Shown piece by piece: positions 14,619 to 23,544 of a stretch of 36,360 bases of DNA; positions within the stretch are counted from its first letter, which is position 1; every line of letters starts with the position of its first letter. This DNA comes from Terriglobia bacterium (lineage in GTDB: Bacteria > Acidobacteriota > Terriglobia > Terriglobales > Acidobacteriaceae): assembly GCA_020073645.1 (NCBI GenBank), contig JAIQET010000044.1, positions 1-36,360 on the forward strand, given 5' to 3'. A program made the translations under genes and the position numbers. A model generated the notes under the pieces. It saw only the letters and a program-made list of their open reading frames with translations, was not told the DNA's origin and ran no database searches.

Positions 14619-15069
14619 CGAACATCTTGTGGGGATCAATCGCGATAAATGTTCCTCGGCTGCGGGCCAGCACTTCGCCTTTCTGGTTCAAAATCTCGGC
14701 CATGTTGATGTGCTGGCGCCCCCGCACTTTCACCTCCCGTGACTCCACCCGCAACGGCTTGTTCAGCGGCACCGGCTTCAGGTAGTTCACGGTGATTTCG
14801 GAAGTCAGCGCGATCACGTGCCGCAGCTTGTTTACCTTGCCCATGGCTTCGTCGAGGATGGTGGCAATGATTCCGCCGTGGCTGTGTCCGGGCGGCCCGG
14901 TGTAGCGCTTGCCCAGACGGAAGCGGCACACGAAGCAGTCGCGCTCTTCGTCATAGGAGAACTTCAGGCGCATGCCTTCGGGATTGTTCTTGCCGCAGGC
15001 AAAACAGTAGTTCTTCTGGATGCGAACGTATTGCGTGCCGTGCCCGTGACCGCGAGCTTTTTTCGCCAT
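14599..15069 (-). CDS. PaaI-type hotdog-fold thioesterase
   Basis: 156 aa. Hotdog thioesterases hydrolyse acyl-CoA esters. The N-terminal motif CFACGKNNPEGMRLKF and the catalytic helix region GPPGHSHGGIIATILDEAMG, with the expected acidic residue in LDEA, place it in the PaaI/4HBT group. LTSEITVNYLKPVPLNKPLRVE and the closing strand EVLARSRGTFIAID complete the fold. Full length, monocistronic, convergent with pdxR. The acyl substrate is unknown. Confidence 0.9.
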   Translation of the reverse strand: MAKKARGHGHGTQYVRIQKNYCFACGKNNPEGMRLKFSYDEERDCFVCRFRLGKRYTGPPGHSHGGIIATILDEAMGKVNKLRHVIALTSEITVNYLKPVPLNKPLRVESREVKVRGRQHINMAEILNQKGEVLARSRGTFIAIDPHKMFARFVER

Positions 15070-15094
15070 AAGCCAAGGATTCTACCTTGCCTCC

Positions 15095-15335
15095 GGGGAG
15101 ACGCAGCAAGCTGCGTCTCTACAGGGCGCGGTTGTCTTGTGGGGACGCCGCTGGGTGCGTCTCACTTCTTTCTTTTTGGCAAATCCTGTATACATATCGG
15201 TTTCGCGAAAGAACAAAATCTTGGACCGCAGAGATCGCAAAGCAATTCGCCGAGGGCGCGGAGAAAAGCTGCAGTTTTATTCCTAAGTTTCTTCTCTGTG
15301 CCTTCGTGTCTCTGTGGTGGATTTGGAGCTTTGCC
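15095..15335. repeat. Repeat-rich 5' region of the VPS10-like gene, including a CGCAGAG/CTCTGTG hairpin
   Basis: 15095-15122 contains the small palindrome GAGACGCAGCAAGCTGCGTCTC (GAGACGCAGC, then AA, then GCTGCGTCTC). From about 15223, ACCGCAGAGATCGCAAAGCA with GCCGAGGGCGCGGAGAA is complementary in pattern to TTCTCTGTGCCTTCGTG, then TCTCTGTGGT, ending near 15323. The region is open in one frame, but repeats of this kind recur in non-coding gaps (18701-18780), so I treat it as non-coding and place the gene start at 15336. Confidence 0.6.
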
Positions 15336-18300
15336 GTGAACTCTTACCGCTGCTTTGCGCTGGCAATCCTGCTTAGCCTTTCGCTGCCGCTGTTCTCTCA
15401 GACTCAACCGCCCGAGAGCAAGAAGAACGAACCCGCAGCCCAGAAAACGAAAAAGAAAGAAAAGCAGTCCGAGCCGGTCAAGCCTGCGGCCGAAGAAGAG
15501 AAGAAGGGCGGCATGAGCGCCGACACTTTCTCCGGTCTCCAGTTCCGCCTGATTGGTCCGGCCGCAGCCTCCGGACGTGTGATCGCGTTTGCCGTCAATC
15601 CCAAGAACAAGCTTGAGTACTACGTCGGCGTGGCCTCTGGCGGCGTGTGGAAGACCACCAACGACGGCACCACCTGGACTCCTGTCTTCGATGGCGAGGG
15701 TTCATACTCCATCGGCTGGGTCACGCTCGATCCCAACGATCCCTCGGTCGTCTGGGTAGGCGCTGGCGAGAGCAACAGCCAGCGCAGCGTGGGCTATGGC
15801 GACGGAATCTATCGTTCCGACGATGGCGGCAAGAGCTGGAAGAATCTGGGCCTGAAAAAGTCCGAGCACATCGGACGTATCGTCATTGATCCCCGCGACA
15901 GCAGGGTCGTCTACGTGGCAGCCGAAGGCCCGCTCTGGGGTCCGGGCGGAGACCGCGGTCTCTACAAGACTACCGATGGCGGGAAAACCTGGAAGGCCGT
16001 TCTTAGCATCAGCGAAAACACCGGTGTCGTGGACGTTGCCATTGATCCGTCGAATCCCGACATCCTCTACGCCGCTGCCTACCAGCGCCGCCGCCACGTC
16101 TTCACCCTGATCGACGGCGGGCCGGAAAGCGCCCTCTACAAGTCCACCGACGCCGGCGCTACCTGGAACAAATTGAAATCGGGCTTGCCCGGCGAAGACA
16201 TGGGACGCATCGGAATCGCCGTTTCGCCCGTCGATCCCAATGTGGTGTACGCCACTATCGAGGCCGCCAATGGCAAGGGCGGTGTCTTCCGCTCCACCGA
16301 CAAAGGCGCCACCTGGGAGCGCCGCAACGAATTCGACCAGGGCGCCATGTACTACGGGCAGATTATCCCCGACCCCAAGAATGTAGATCGCATTTACGTG
16401 ATGAATGTTTTTGTCCGCGTCTCCGACGATGGCGGAAAAACCCTGCACAGGATCAACGAAGTCAACCACCACGTAGACAACCACGCCATCTGGATCGATC
16501 CCGACAACACCAAGCACTGCATTGTCGGCTCTGACGGCGGCGTGTACGAGACTTTCGATGGCTTCACCAGTTGGCAGTTCAAGGCCAACCTGCCCACAGT
16601 CCAGTTCTACGACGTTGCGGTGGACAATGCCCTGCCCTTCTACAACGTCTGCGGCGGCACCCAGGACAACTTCTCCTGGTGCGGGCCCTCGCGCACAAAA
16701 AATATCAACGGGATCATGAACTCCGACTGGTATGTGACCACCGGCGGGGACGGGTTCCGCTCGCAAGTTGATCCCGAGGACCCCAACACCGTCTATGCGG
16801 AATCGCAGTATGGCGTTTTGGTGCGTTACGACAAGCACACCGGCGAGCAGATTCTGATCCAGCCCGCCGAGGGCAAGGGCGAGGCTCCTCTGCGCTGGAA
16901 CTGGGACTCGCCGCTCATCATCAGCCCGCACTCGCACACCCGGCTCTACTTCGGCGCCAACAAACTGTTCCGCAGCGATGACCGCGGCAACACCTGGAAA
17001 CCCATCAGCGGGGACTTGACTCGCCAAACCGATCGCAACCAGTTGCCGGTTATGGGAAAGGTCTGGGGGCCGGACGCGGTTGCCAAGAACCAGTCCACTT
17101 CTCTTTACGGCAACATCGTGTCGCTGGCAGAATCGCCGCGCACCGAGAACCTGGTTTACGCCGGCACCGATGATGGATTGATTCAAGTCACCCAGGACAG
17201 CGGCACGACCTGGACCAGGTACGACAAATTCCCCGGCGTGCCCGAGACCACCTACGTCAGCCGCCTCGCGGGTTCGCATCACGCCGCAGGTACGGTTTAC
17301 GCCGCCTTCGATAACCACAAGAATGAAGACTTCAAACCCTACCTGCTGAAATCCACCGACATGGGCAAGAGTTGGACTTCGATTGCCGGCGATCTGCCCG
17401 AAAATGGCCCGGTATTGGCCTTCGCTGAGGACCCGGTCAATCCCAACCTGCTGTTTGCCGGCACCGAATTTGGCGCCTTCTTCACCCTTGACGGCGGCAA
17501 GAAATGGATCCAGCTCAAAGGCGGCCTGCCCACGGTCGCCGTGCGCGACATGGTAATCCAAGCTCGCGAGAACGATCTGGTGGTGGCCACCTTCGGGCGT
17601 GGCTTCTACATCCTTGACAACATCACGCCCTTGCGGCAGCTCAAGGCGGATACGTTGCAGCAGGACGTAACCCTGTTTCCCACCAAAGATCCTCTGCTGT
17701 ACATCGAAGGTCTGCCCCTGGGTCTGCCTAAGAAGGGCTTCCTGGGAGATGCGTTTTACACCGCTGACAATCCGCCCTTTGGCGCAACCTTCACCTATTA
17801 CTTGAAGGAAAAGCTCAAAACCAGGAAAGAACAACGCCAGGAAGCTGAGAAGAAGGCCGAAAAGGAAGGCAAGCCGATCGCCTATCCCACCAATGACCAA
17901 TTGCGCACCGAGGCCGAAGCGCCCAAGCCGGAGATGTACTTCATGGTGTACGACGATTCGGGCGCGCCCATTCGCCGCGTGGATGCAGCGGTGGACCAGG
18001 GTTTCCACCGCGTGGCTTGGAACCTGCGCTATTTTGCTCCCTCGGTCAGCGAGGAGGAGAATCCGGACTTTGGCTTCCCCAGTGCCGCCTCGCAAGGTCC
18101 GCTGGTCCTGCCCGGCAAATACTCGGTTCGGCTGTTCAAGAAGGTGGAGGGCACCGTGACCGAACTGGGGGCAGCGCAGTCGTTCACGGTCATCGCGGAC
18201 GGTACCTCGGGCCTGAGCGCGGCGGACCGCGCTGCTCAAGAGGAATTCAACCGCAGAGTAGCGCGCCTCTACCGTGCCGTCTCAGGTGCCATCAACTCCG

Positions 18301-18698
18301 CGAACGATCTGGACTCCCGGCTCAAGAGCATCCGCAAAGCCTTGCAAGACACTCCCTCGGCCGACGCGCTGAATGGCGCTGCCGATTCCATCGAGCAGCG
18401 CAACCGCGAAATTCTGCGCGCCTTGCGTGGCGATGTCGTGCTGGCTGCCCGTAACGAAAATGTTCCCACCTCCATCAACGACCGATTGCAGAACATCATG
18501 GAAGGCGAACGTTTCGCCATTACCCGGCCGACGCAAACCCACCTTGACGCCTACGCCATCGCATCGGACGAGTTCAGCCAGCAACTCGCCAAGCTGCGCA
18601 CGCTCATCCAGGGGGACCTCGCAAAACTGGAGAAAGATATGGAAGCTGCCGGAGCGCCCTGGACGCCGGGCCGCATTCCGGAGTGGCAACCGCAGTAG
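15336..18698 (+). CDS. Large secreted VPS10/BNR (Asp-box) beta-propeller protein
   Basis: 1120 aa from GTG 15336, preceded by GGAG; this start exposes a signal peptide (NSYRCFALAILLSLSLPLFSQ). Ten or so Asp-box motifs are visible through residues 90-800: TNDGTTW, SDDGGKSW, TTDGGKTW, STDAGATW, STDKGATW, SDDGGKT, SDDRGNTW, TQDSGTTW, STDMGKSW, TLDGGKKW. They define sortilin-like propellers. A Lys/Glu-rich charged linker follows the signal peptide. The C-terminal 300 residues include a beta-rich FnIII-like part (DSGAPIRRVDAAVDQGFHRVAWNLRY) and a helical end. Such proteins are common in Acidobacteriota and Bacteroidota and are often annotated glycosyl hydrolase; no catalytic residues are identifiable here, so function stays open. 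Confidence 0.9.
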   Translation: MNSYRCFALAILLSLSLPLFSQTQPPESKKNEPAAQKTKKKEKQSEPVKPAAEEEKKGGMSADTFSGLQFRLIGPAAASGRVIAFAVNPKNKLEYYVGVASGGVWKTTNDGTTWTPVFDGEGSYSIGWVTLDPNDPSVVWVGAGESNSQRSVGYGDGIYRSDDGGKSWKNLGLKKSEHIGRIVIDPRDSRVVYVAAEGPLWGPGGDRGLYKTTDGGKTWKAVLSISENTGVVDVAIDPSNPDILYAAAYQRRRHVFTLIDGGPESALYKSTDAGATWNKLKSGLPGEDMGRIGIAVSPVDPNVVYATIEAANGKGGVFRSTDKGATWERRNEFDQGAMYYGQIIPDPKNVDRIYVMNVFVRVSDDGGKTLHRINEVNHHVDNHAIWIDPDNTKHCIVGSDGGVYETFDGFTSWQFKANLPTVQFYDVAVDNALPFYNVCGGTQDNFSWCGPSRTKNINGIMNSDWYVTTGGDGFRSQVDPEDPNTVYAESQYGVLVRYDKHTGEQILIQPAEGKGEAPLRWNWDSPLIISPHSHTRLYFGANKLFRSDDRGNTWKPISGDLTRQTDRNQLPVMGKVWGPDAVAKNQSTSLYGNIVSLAESPRTENLVYAGTDDGLIQVTQDSGTTWTRYDKFPGVPETTYVSRLAGSHHAAGTVYAAFDNHKNEDFKPYLLKSTDMGKSWTSIAGDLPENGPVLAFAEDPVNPNLLFAGTEFGAFFTLDGGKKWIQLKGGLPTVAVRDMVIQARENDLVVATFGRGFYILDNITPLRQLKADTLQQDVTLFPTKDPLLYIEGLPLGLPKKGFLGDAFYTADNPPFGATFTYYLKEKLKTRKEQRQEAEKKAEKEGKPIAYPTNDQLRTEAEAPKPEMYFMVYDDSGAPIRRVDAAVDQGFHRVAWNLRYFAPSVSEEENPDFGFPSAASQGPLVLPGKYSVRLFKKVEGTVTELGAAQSFTVIADGTSGLSAADRAAQEEFNRRVARLYRAVSGAINSANDLDSRLKSIRKALQDTPSADALNGAADSIEQRNREILRALRGDVVLAARNENVPTSINDRLQNIMEGERFAITRPTQTHLDAYAIASDEFSQQLAKLRTLIQGDLAKLEKDMEAAGAPWTPGRIPEWQPQ

Positions 18699-18700
18699 CC

Positions 18701-18780
18701 GGGAACCAAGACCGCCGAGGGCGCTGAGACCAAGCACATCTCCGTGCCCTCTGCGTCCTCCGTGGTTCCAACGGTCTTGC
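18701..18780. repeat. Imperfect hairpin repeat after the VPS10-like gene
   Basis: GGAACCAAGACCGCCGAGGG, then CGCTGAGA, is roughly complementary to TCTGCGTCCTCCGTGGTTCC (to about 18770). The CGCCGAGGGCGC core is shared with 15252-15263 upstream of the same gene. It begins right after the TAG stop and may terminate or insulate transcription (inference). Confidence 0.5.
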
Positions 18781-18858
18781 ATGTCACCGAAAAGTGTGAC
18801 CTGAGGTACGGAAAAACCGGCGCAGATGGCGGACCATAAAGACCTCGGGAGGTGCGCC

Positions 18859-19296
18859 GTGAAACCCACCCCTTGCGCTTTTCCCAAACTCCAGGTCAGC
18901 TTGCTGATGTTGCTCCTGGCCGCCGGAAGCATCAATCTCGCAGCTCAGGCAACCGCTAAACCCTCTCGCGGTGCCACCTTGTTTGCGGCGAATTGCTCCT
19001 CCTGTCACGGCTCTGACGCGACTGGAGACACCTCGCTCGGTAAGGCCCTGGGAGCCGCCAATCTGCATGCGCCCGACGTCCAGAACCTGAGCGACGCCGC
19101 CCTGAAGAAGGTCATCGCCGGCGGCAGCGGCAACATGCCATCCTTCGGCCGCCAGTTGAGCGATGCCGAATTAGCCCTGCTGGTCTCTCACCTCCGCGAG
19201 ATCGGCGGCTCGAAGAGTGTGACCCTGGGTTCCCCGCACCCGCGATGCACACGCCACCGGGCGGCCCATCGCTGCTGCAACTCCACGCTGGACTAA
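18859..19296 (+). CDS. Small class I cytochrome c, periplasmic
   Basis: 145 aa from GTG 18859 with GGGAGG upstream; an ATG at 18826 has no such site. It has a signal peptide (LQVSLLMLLLAAGSINLAAQ), then RGATLFAANCSSCHGSDATG with the CxxCH haem site and the axial Met in GGSGNMPSFGRQLSDAELALLVSHLREI. It is the likely electron donor to the oxidase encoded next, whose CoxB has no fused cytochrome c domain. The final 30 residues (SPHPRCTRHRAAHRCCN) are Arg/His/Cys-rich and not cytochrome-like, which suggests a frameshift or readthrough at the 3' end. Confidence 0.88.
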   Translation: MKPTPCAFPKLQVSLLMLLLAAGSINLAAQATAKPSRGATLFAANCSSCHGSDATGDTSLGKALGAANLHAPDVQNLSDAALKKVIAGGSGNMPSFGRQLSDAELALLVSHLREIGGSKSVTLGSPHPRCTRHRAAHRCCNSTLD

Positions 19297-19312
19297 GGCG
19301 GCAACCAACCGC

Positions 19313-19343
19313 TTGCACTGATCACACATAGCTGTGATAGACT
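19313..19343 (+). promoter_or_regulatory. Palindrome ATCACA-N6-TGTGAT in the cox control region
   Basis: A perfect 18-bp inverted repeat ATCACACATAGCTGTGAT (19321-19338) lies 82 bp before coxB. It sits between a TTGCAC hexamer (19313-19318) and a weak TAGACT (19338-19343). The arms are identical to those of the palindrome at 30831-30848 upstream of the iron operon. The binding protein is unknown; the arm orientation is opposite to that of a CRP site. Confidence 0.55.
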
Positions 19344-19419
19344 TCCGGCCAACCCAGTGTGAATTGTTTTTCCAGTGTTGGGGTGTGGGGAAAATAGGCG
19401 ACCCGTGGAGGTCTGGTAG

Positions 19420-20226
19420 ATGGGCTTGGCTCTTCTGGTAGTAATCTGGCTGATCACCTTCTTTAGTACCTACTTCTTTGCTGCGAAAACCTGGTATTTA
19501 CCCACGGGGATGTCGGCCGCCACGGCGGGCATCGATCACCAGTTCGCCGTGACTTTCCTGCTCATGGGGATTGTCTTTGTGCTGGCGCAAGGTGCGCTGG
19601 GTCTGTTCGTGTGGCGATACCGCGACCAGGGAGCCGCCACCCGCGTGCAGTACTCCCATGGCAACACTAAGCTCGAGGTGCTGTGGACCACCCTCACGGC
19701 CATCATGTTTATTGGATTGAACCTGATGGGCAGTCCGATCTGGGCAGCCGAGCGCTTCGCGCCCGCGCAAGCCGGAGCCGTGCCCGTGGAGGTCACCGGC
19801 ATGCAGTTTGCCTGGTACTTCCGCTATGCGGGAGTAGACGGCAAGTTCGGCAGGACGGATCCCAAGCTACAGGACGCCTCGGCTGGAAACGAATCCGCCA
19901 TCGGCTTGGACACCACCGACCCGGCCGCCAAGGATGACGTGGTCACCGGCACCATGTACCTGCCGGTGAATCGCGAAGTTGACCTCACGCTGCGCGCGGA
20001 AGACGTGATTCACAGCTTCTTCGTTCCCTCCATGCGCTTCAAGCAGGATGCGGTCCCCGGACTCGCCATCCACATGCACTTCACACCCACCCAGACCGGC
20101 GACTATGAGATCGCCTGCGCCGAGCTTTGCGGTCTCGGCCACTACAAGATGCACGGCATGCTGCACGTCGTCAGCCAGGAGGACTTCGACAAATGGCTGG
20201 CGGCACGGGAGGCGGAGAAACAGTAA
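19420..20226 (+). CDS. coxB: Cytochrome c oxidase subunit II
   Basis: 268 aa, GGAGG 8 bp before the ATG. Subunit II accepts electrons from cytochrome c at the CuA centre and passes them to subunit I. Two or three N-terminal membrane helices are seen (LALLVVIWLITFFSTYFF; FAVTFLLMGIVFVLAQGALGLFVW; LWTTLTAIMFIGLNLMG). The cupredoxin domain follows: VEVTGMQFAWYFRYAG, EDVIHSFFVPSMRFKQDAVPG and the CuA ligands His-Cys-Cys-His-Met in CAELCGLGHYKMHG. There is no C-terminal cytochrome c domain. An extra loop (about residues 145-175, Asp/Thr-rich) lies inside the cupredoxin part. Confidence 0.96.
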   Translation: MGLALLVVIWLITFFSTYFFAAKTWYLPTGMSAATAGIDHQFAVTFLLMGIVFVLAQGALGLFVWRYRDQGAATRVQYSHGNTKLEVLWTTLTAIMFIGLNLMGSPIWAAERFAPAQAGAVPVEVTGMQFAWYFRYAGVDGKFGRTDPKLQDASAGNESAIGLDTTDPAAKDDVVTGTMYLPVNREVDLTLRAEDVIHSFFVPSMRFKQDAVPGLAIHMHFTPTQTGDYEIACAELCGLGHYKMHGMLHVVSQEDFDKWLAAREAEKQ

Positions 20227-21957
20227 ATGGCAACCACGGCTGCCCTGCACGCGCACGCGCCCCAGGGCTTCATTCGCAAGTACATCTTCAGCTTGGACCA
20301 CAAGGTAATCGGCCTCCAGTACTACTTTCTGGCACTGGTGGCGGTGTTCGTCGGCATGGCTCTCTCCTTGCTGATGCGCATCCATATGATCTGGCCGACG
20401 GCCGTTTTGCCGCTGATCGGTGAGATCAAGCCGGAAACCTACCTCAGCCTGCTCACCATGCACGGCACCATCATGGTGTTCTTCGTGCTGACCACGGCCC
20501 CGCAGGGCGGGTTCGGCAACTACTTCTTGCCCATCCAGATCGGCGCGCCGGATATGGCGTTCCCTGTCCTGAACATGCTTTCGTTCTGGACCACCTTCGT
20601 GGGCTTCGTGGTGTTGATCGCCGCCTTCTTTGTCTCCGGAGGCGCTCCCCTGCACGGCTGGACCGGCTACACGCCGCTCAGCGCGCTGCCTTCCGCAGGG
20701 CCCGGGGAACAGTTGGGCGCGGACTTGTGGATCACCAGCATCGCCATTTTCTGTATCGCTTCGCTGATGGGCGCGCTCAACTTCATCACCACCACGCTCG
20801 ACCTGCGCGCCAAGGGCATGAGCATGATGCGCATGCCGCTGACTTGCTGGGCCTGGTTCATCACCGCTATCCTCGGCCTGCTGGCCTTCGGCGTGCTGCT
20901 CTCCGCCGGCATCCTGCTGCTGCTGGACCGCAACCTGGGCACCAGCTTTTACGTGCCCCTGGTGGTAGTGAACGGCCAGATCATGGCACACAAGGGCGGC
21001 TCTCCCCTGCTGTGGCAGCACCTGTTCTGGTTCTTCGGACATCCCGAGGTCTACATCGCCATCCTGCCCGGCATGGGGGTGGCCTCGCAGATTCTCTCTA
21101 CCTTCTCGCGTAAGCCCATCTTCGGCTACAAGGCGATGGTGTACGCCATCATGGCGATTGGGTTGTTAGGCTTCATGGTCTGGGGCCACCACATGTTTAT
21201 GAGCGGCATGAGCCCCTACTCAGCGTTCGCCTTCTCGGTGATGACCATGGCGATCGGCGTACCCTCGGCCATCAAGACTTTCAACTGGCTGGGCACGCTC
21301 TACAAAGGACGCATCCGCTTCCAGACGCCGATGCTGTTCGCCATCGGCTTCGTTTCCATGTTCGTCTCCGGCGGACTGAGCGGCCCGTTCCTGGCGCAAC
21401 CCGTGCTGGACATTCCCCTGCATGACACCGCTTTCGTGGTCGCGCATTTCCACCTGATCATGGGGGTGGCCGCTATCTTCGGCATCTTCGCGGCAACCTA
21501 TTACTGGTTTCCCAAGATGTTTGGCCGGATGATGAATGAGACCCTGGGCAAGGTCCATTTCTTCGCGACCTTGATCGGCACCTATTGCATCTTCATGCCC
21601 ATGCACTACCTGGGCCTGGCGGCCCAACCCCGGCGCTACTCGCAATTCACCGAGGTCGCCTACCTGCATCGGCTGATTCCGCTCAACGAGTTCATCACCT
21701 ATGTCGCCATCATCACCGTGGCTGCGCAGTTCATCTTCCTGTTCAACCTGTTCTGGAGCATGAAGAAGGGCGCCAAGGCCAGCGACAATCCCTGGGAAGC
21801 GACCACGCTGGAGTGGAGCACGGCGACGCCGCCTCCACATGACAACTTCGGTGGTCACACCCCGGTGGTCAATCACGGTCCGTACGAATACAACGTGCCC
21901 GGGGCGCCGCGGGATTACATCATGCAGACCGACCCAGTAACCGCTGAGGCGCACTAG
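20227..21957 (+). CDS. coxA: Cytochrome c oxidase subunit I (haem-copper oxidase, A-type)
   Basis: 576 aa, starting directly after the coxB stop. It is the catalytic subunit that reduces oxygen to water and pumps protons. Haem a His in LLTMHGTIMVFFVL; CuB His and cross-linked Tyr in FFGHPEVYIAILPG; CuB His-His in VWGHHMFMSGM; haem a3 and a histidines in VVAHFHLIMG. Twelve membrane segments can be counted. The Tyr in HPEVY marks an A-family enzyme. Normal length with a short soluble C-terminal tail. Confidence 0.98.
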   Translation: MATTAALHAHAPQGFIRKYIFSLDHKVIGLQYYFLALVAVFVGMALSLLMRIHMIWPTAVLPLIGEIKPETYLSLLTMHGTIMVFFVLTTAPQGGFGNYFLPIQIGAPDMAFPVLNMLSFWTTFVGFVVLIAAFFVSGGAPLHGWTGYTPLSALPSAGPGEQLGADLWITSIAIFCIASLMGALNFITTTLDLRAKGMSMMRMPLTCWAWFITAILGLLAFGVLLSAGILLLLDRNLGTSFYVPLVVVNGQIMAHKGGSPLLWQHLFWFFGHPEVYIAILPGMGVASQILSTFSRKPIFGYKAMVYAIMAIGLLGFMVWGHHMFMSGMSPYSAFAFSVMTMAIGVPSAIKTFNWLGTLYKGRIRFQTPMLFAIGFVSMFVSGGLSGPFLAQPVLDIPLHDTAFVVAHFHLIMGVAAIFGIFAATYYWFPKMFGRMMNETLGKVHFFATLIGTYCIFMPMHYLGLAAQPRRYSQFTEVAYLHRLIPLNEFITYVAIITVAAQFIFLFNLFWSMKKGAKASDNPWEATTLEWSTATPPPHDNFGGHTPVVNHGPYEYNVPGAPRDYIMQTDPVTAEAH

Positions 21958-21966
21958 ACACAGGGT

Positions 21967-22710
21967 ATGGCGACTTTGTCTCCGACAATTGCGATCAAAG
22001 ATGTAAGACCCGGCCGGGGTGGCGCGGGAGTGCGTCCCCCCGCGGGCGGTGGCGGCGATGGCCCTGAAGGCGGCGGTTTCTCCGATTACGGTGCCCGCTT
22101 GCGCCGCGCCCGCCTGGGCCTGATCGTGGGCCTGACGTCGGTCCTCATGATCTTCGTGGGCTTCACCAGTGCTCTCATCTTTCGTCAGGGTGTTCCTACG
22201 CTGGATGAGCGCACCGGCCAGTACATTCACGATTGGCTGCAGGTGAATCTGCCCATTCCCCTGTTGCTGGTGAACACCTTCATCCTGCTGGTCAGCAGCG
22301 TCACCATGGAGTTGGCGCGCCGCCAAGTCACTCGTCAGGCGGCTTTGGCTCCGGTGCGATCCATCCCGGGAGTCTCTGTCGGCGACGAGCGCGGCTTTCC
22401 CTGGCTGTACGTGACCGTCGTGCTGGGACTGGGATTTCTGGCAGGGCAATGGATGGCCTGGCGTGAGCTGGCGGACCGTGGTTTCTCTGTGGCCACCAGC
22501 CCGAGCAGTTCGTTTGTTTATTTGCTGACCGGGACCCACGCCGTGCATCTTGCCGGAGGTTTGGTGGCACTCATTTATTCTTCTGCCGCCGCTCTCTTGC
22601 ACAAGCCGGTCGAGGCCCGCCGCATCGCGGTCGACGTGACCGGGTGGTACTGGCACGTCATGGCTTTCTTGTGGATATACCTGTTTGCACTTTTGTGGTT
22701 TACGCGTTAG
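21967..22710 (+). CDS. Haem-copper oxidase subunit III-family protein, first copy
   Basis: 247 aa. After a Gly/Pro-rich soluble N-terminus of about 40 residues come five hydrophobic helices (LGLIVGLTSVLMIFVGFTSA; IPLLLVNTFILLVSSVTMEL; LYVTVVLGLGFLAGQWMAW; VYLLTGTHAVHLAGGLVALI; YWHVMAFLWIYLFALLWF). The GTHAVHLAGG and DVTGWYWHVMAFLWIYLF motifs identify the COX3 family. It follows coxA by 9 bp. It is shorter than the second copy and probably works as a split or duplicated subunit III. Confidence 0.9.
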   Translation: MATLSPTIAIKDVRPGRGGAGVRPPAGGGGDGPEGGGFSDYGARLRRARLGLIVGLTSVLMIFVGFTSALIFRQGVPTLDERTGQYIHDWLQVNLPIPLLLVNTFILLVSSVTMELARRQVTRQAALAPVRSIPGVSVGDERGFPWLYVTVVLGLGFLAGQWMAWRELADRGFSVATSPSSSFVYLLTGTHAVHLAGGLVALIYSSAAALLHKPVEARRIAVDVTGWYWHVMAFLWIYLFALLWFTR

Positions 22711-22731
22711 CCCAATCAGGAGATCGTGACC

Positions 22732-23529
22732 ATGTCTGATGTCGCGGTGCAACACGGATTGACGGGGGCGTACGAACCGTCACTGTTCGGCACCTATTCC
22801 AAAAAGATCGGGATGTGGCTGTTCCTGCTCTCCGATTCCCTCACCTTCGGAGCGCTGCTCTACGCCTACAGCTACGGGCGCATTTCCAACCCGAGTTGGC
22901 CCACCCCTTTCCATTCCAGCAGCATCATCAACGCGACCTTCATGACAGCCTTCCTGCTCACCAGTTCGCTCACCATGGTGCTGGCGGTGAGGGCGTCAGT
23001 CGATCACAAGCCCAAGCAACAGATGTGGTTCCTGCTGGCGACCATGCTCTGTGGCACGGCGTTCGTCGTGCTGCACGGCCGGGAGTGGAGCCACCTCATC
23101 TCCGAAGGCCTCAGCCTGCCCGTGTTCCCCTCGGTCCCCGGCGCCGAAGCCAGCCCGGAATTTGTGAATGTGACCAGGGATGTGCCCCAGTTCCCCGCCA
23201 CCTTCTTCGGCCTCACCGGGATGCACATGCTGCACGTCACCCTGGGGGTGATCTATTTGGGCGTGATCGCCTTCCGTAAGAAGTTCATCCCCGTGCTGCT
23301 CCTTCTGTGGTTGGTGGCATGGCTGGGAACCCCGGCCTACAGCCCTTTCCATTACGGTGCCCACGTGCTGCTGGTCGCCGCCATCGTCTGCACCGTGATT
23401 TTGTGGCTGAAGCCGAAGCTGTATGACTCATCGGATGTGGAAGTCGCCGGTTTGTACTGGCACTTCGTCGATTTGGTCTGGATGTTCATCTTCCCGCTGG
23501 TGTATTTGATGTCCACCAGGATCCTCTAG
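22732..23529 (+). CDS. coxC: Cytochrome c oxidase subunit III, second copy
   Basis: 265 aa from ATG 22732 with AGGAG 9 bp upstream; an in-frame GTG at 22726 is less likely. Membrane helices: KIGMWLFLLSDSLTFGALLYAY, FMTAFLLTSSLTMVLAV, MWFLLATMLCGTAFVVLHG, FFGLTGMHMLHVTLGVIYLGVIAF, FIPVLLLLWLVAWLG, VLLVAAIVCTVILWL, YWHFVDLVWMFIFPLVYL. TGMHMLHVTLG and AGLYWHFVDLVWMFIF are COX3 signatures. An insertion between helices 3 and 4 (residues about 115-155) is periplasmic or cytosolic and lacks known motifs. Confidence 0.93.
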   Translation: MSDVAVQHGLTGAYEPSLFGTYSKKIGMWLFLLSDSLTFGALLYAYSYGRISNPSWPTPFHSSSIINATFMTAFLLTSSLTMVLAVRASVDHKPKQQMWFLLATMLCGTAFVVLHGREWSHLISEGLSLPVFPSVPGAEASPEFVNVTRDVPQFPATFFGLTGMHMLHVTLGVIYLGVIAFRKKFIPVLLLLWLVAWLGTPAYSPFHYGAHVLLVAAIVCTVILWLKPKLYDSSDVEVAGLYWHFVDLVWMFIFPLVYLMSTRIL

Positions 23530-23544
23530 GAGCCGGAACACACA

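Noticed and set aside
15087..15335. An N-terminal 83-codon extension of the VPS10-like protein
   Set aside because: It consists of repeat DNA and would hide the signal peptide; GTG 15336 has a ribosome-binding site.
15702..18239. A long open frame (845 codons) on the minus strand through the VPS10-like gene
   Set aside because: It is a GC-rich shadow of a gene with a signal peptide and ten Asp-box motifs; the minus-strand product shows no domain or start signal.
19867..22755. Long minus-strand open frames opposite coxB-coxA-subunit III
   Set aside because: Low-complexity Gln/His/Glu-rich products typical of antisense frames over conserved membrane proteins.
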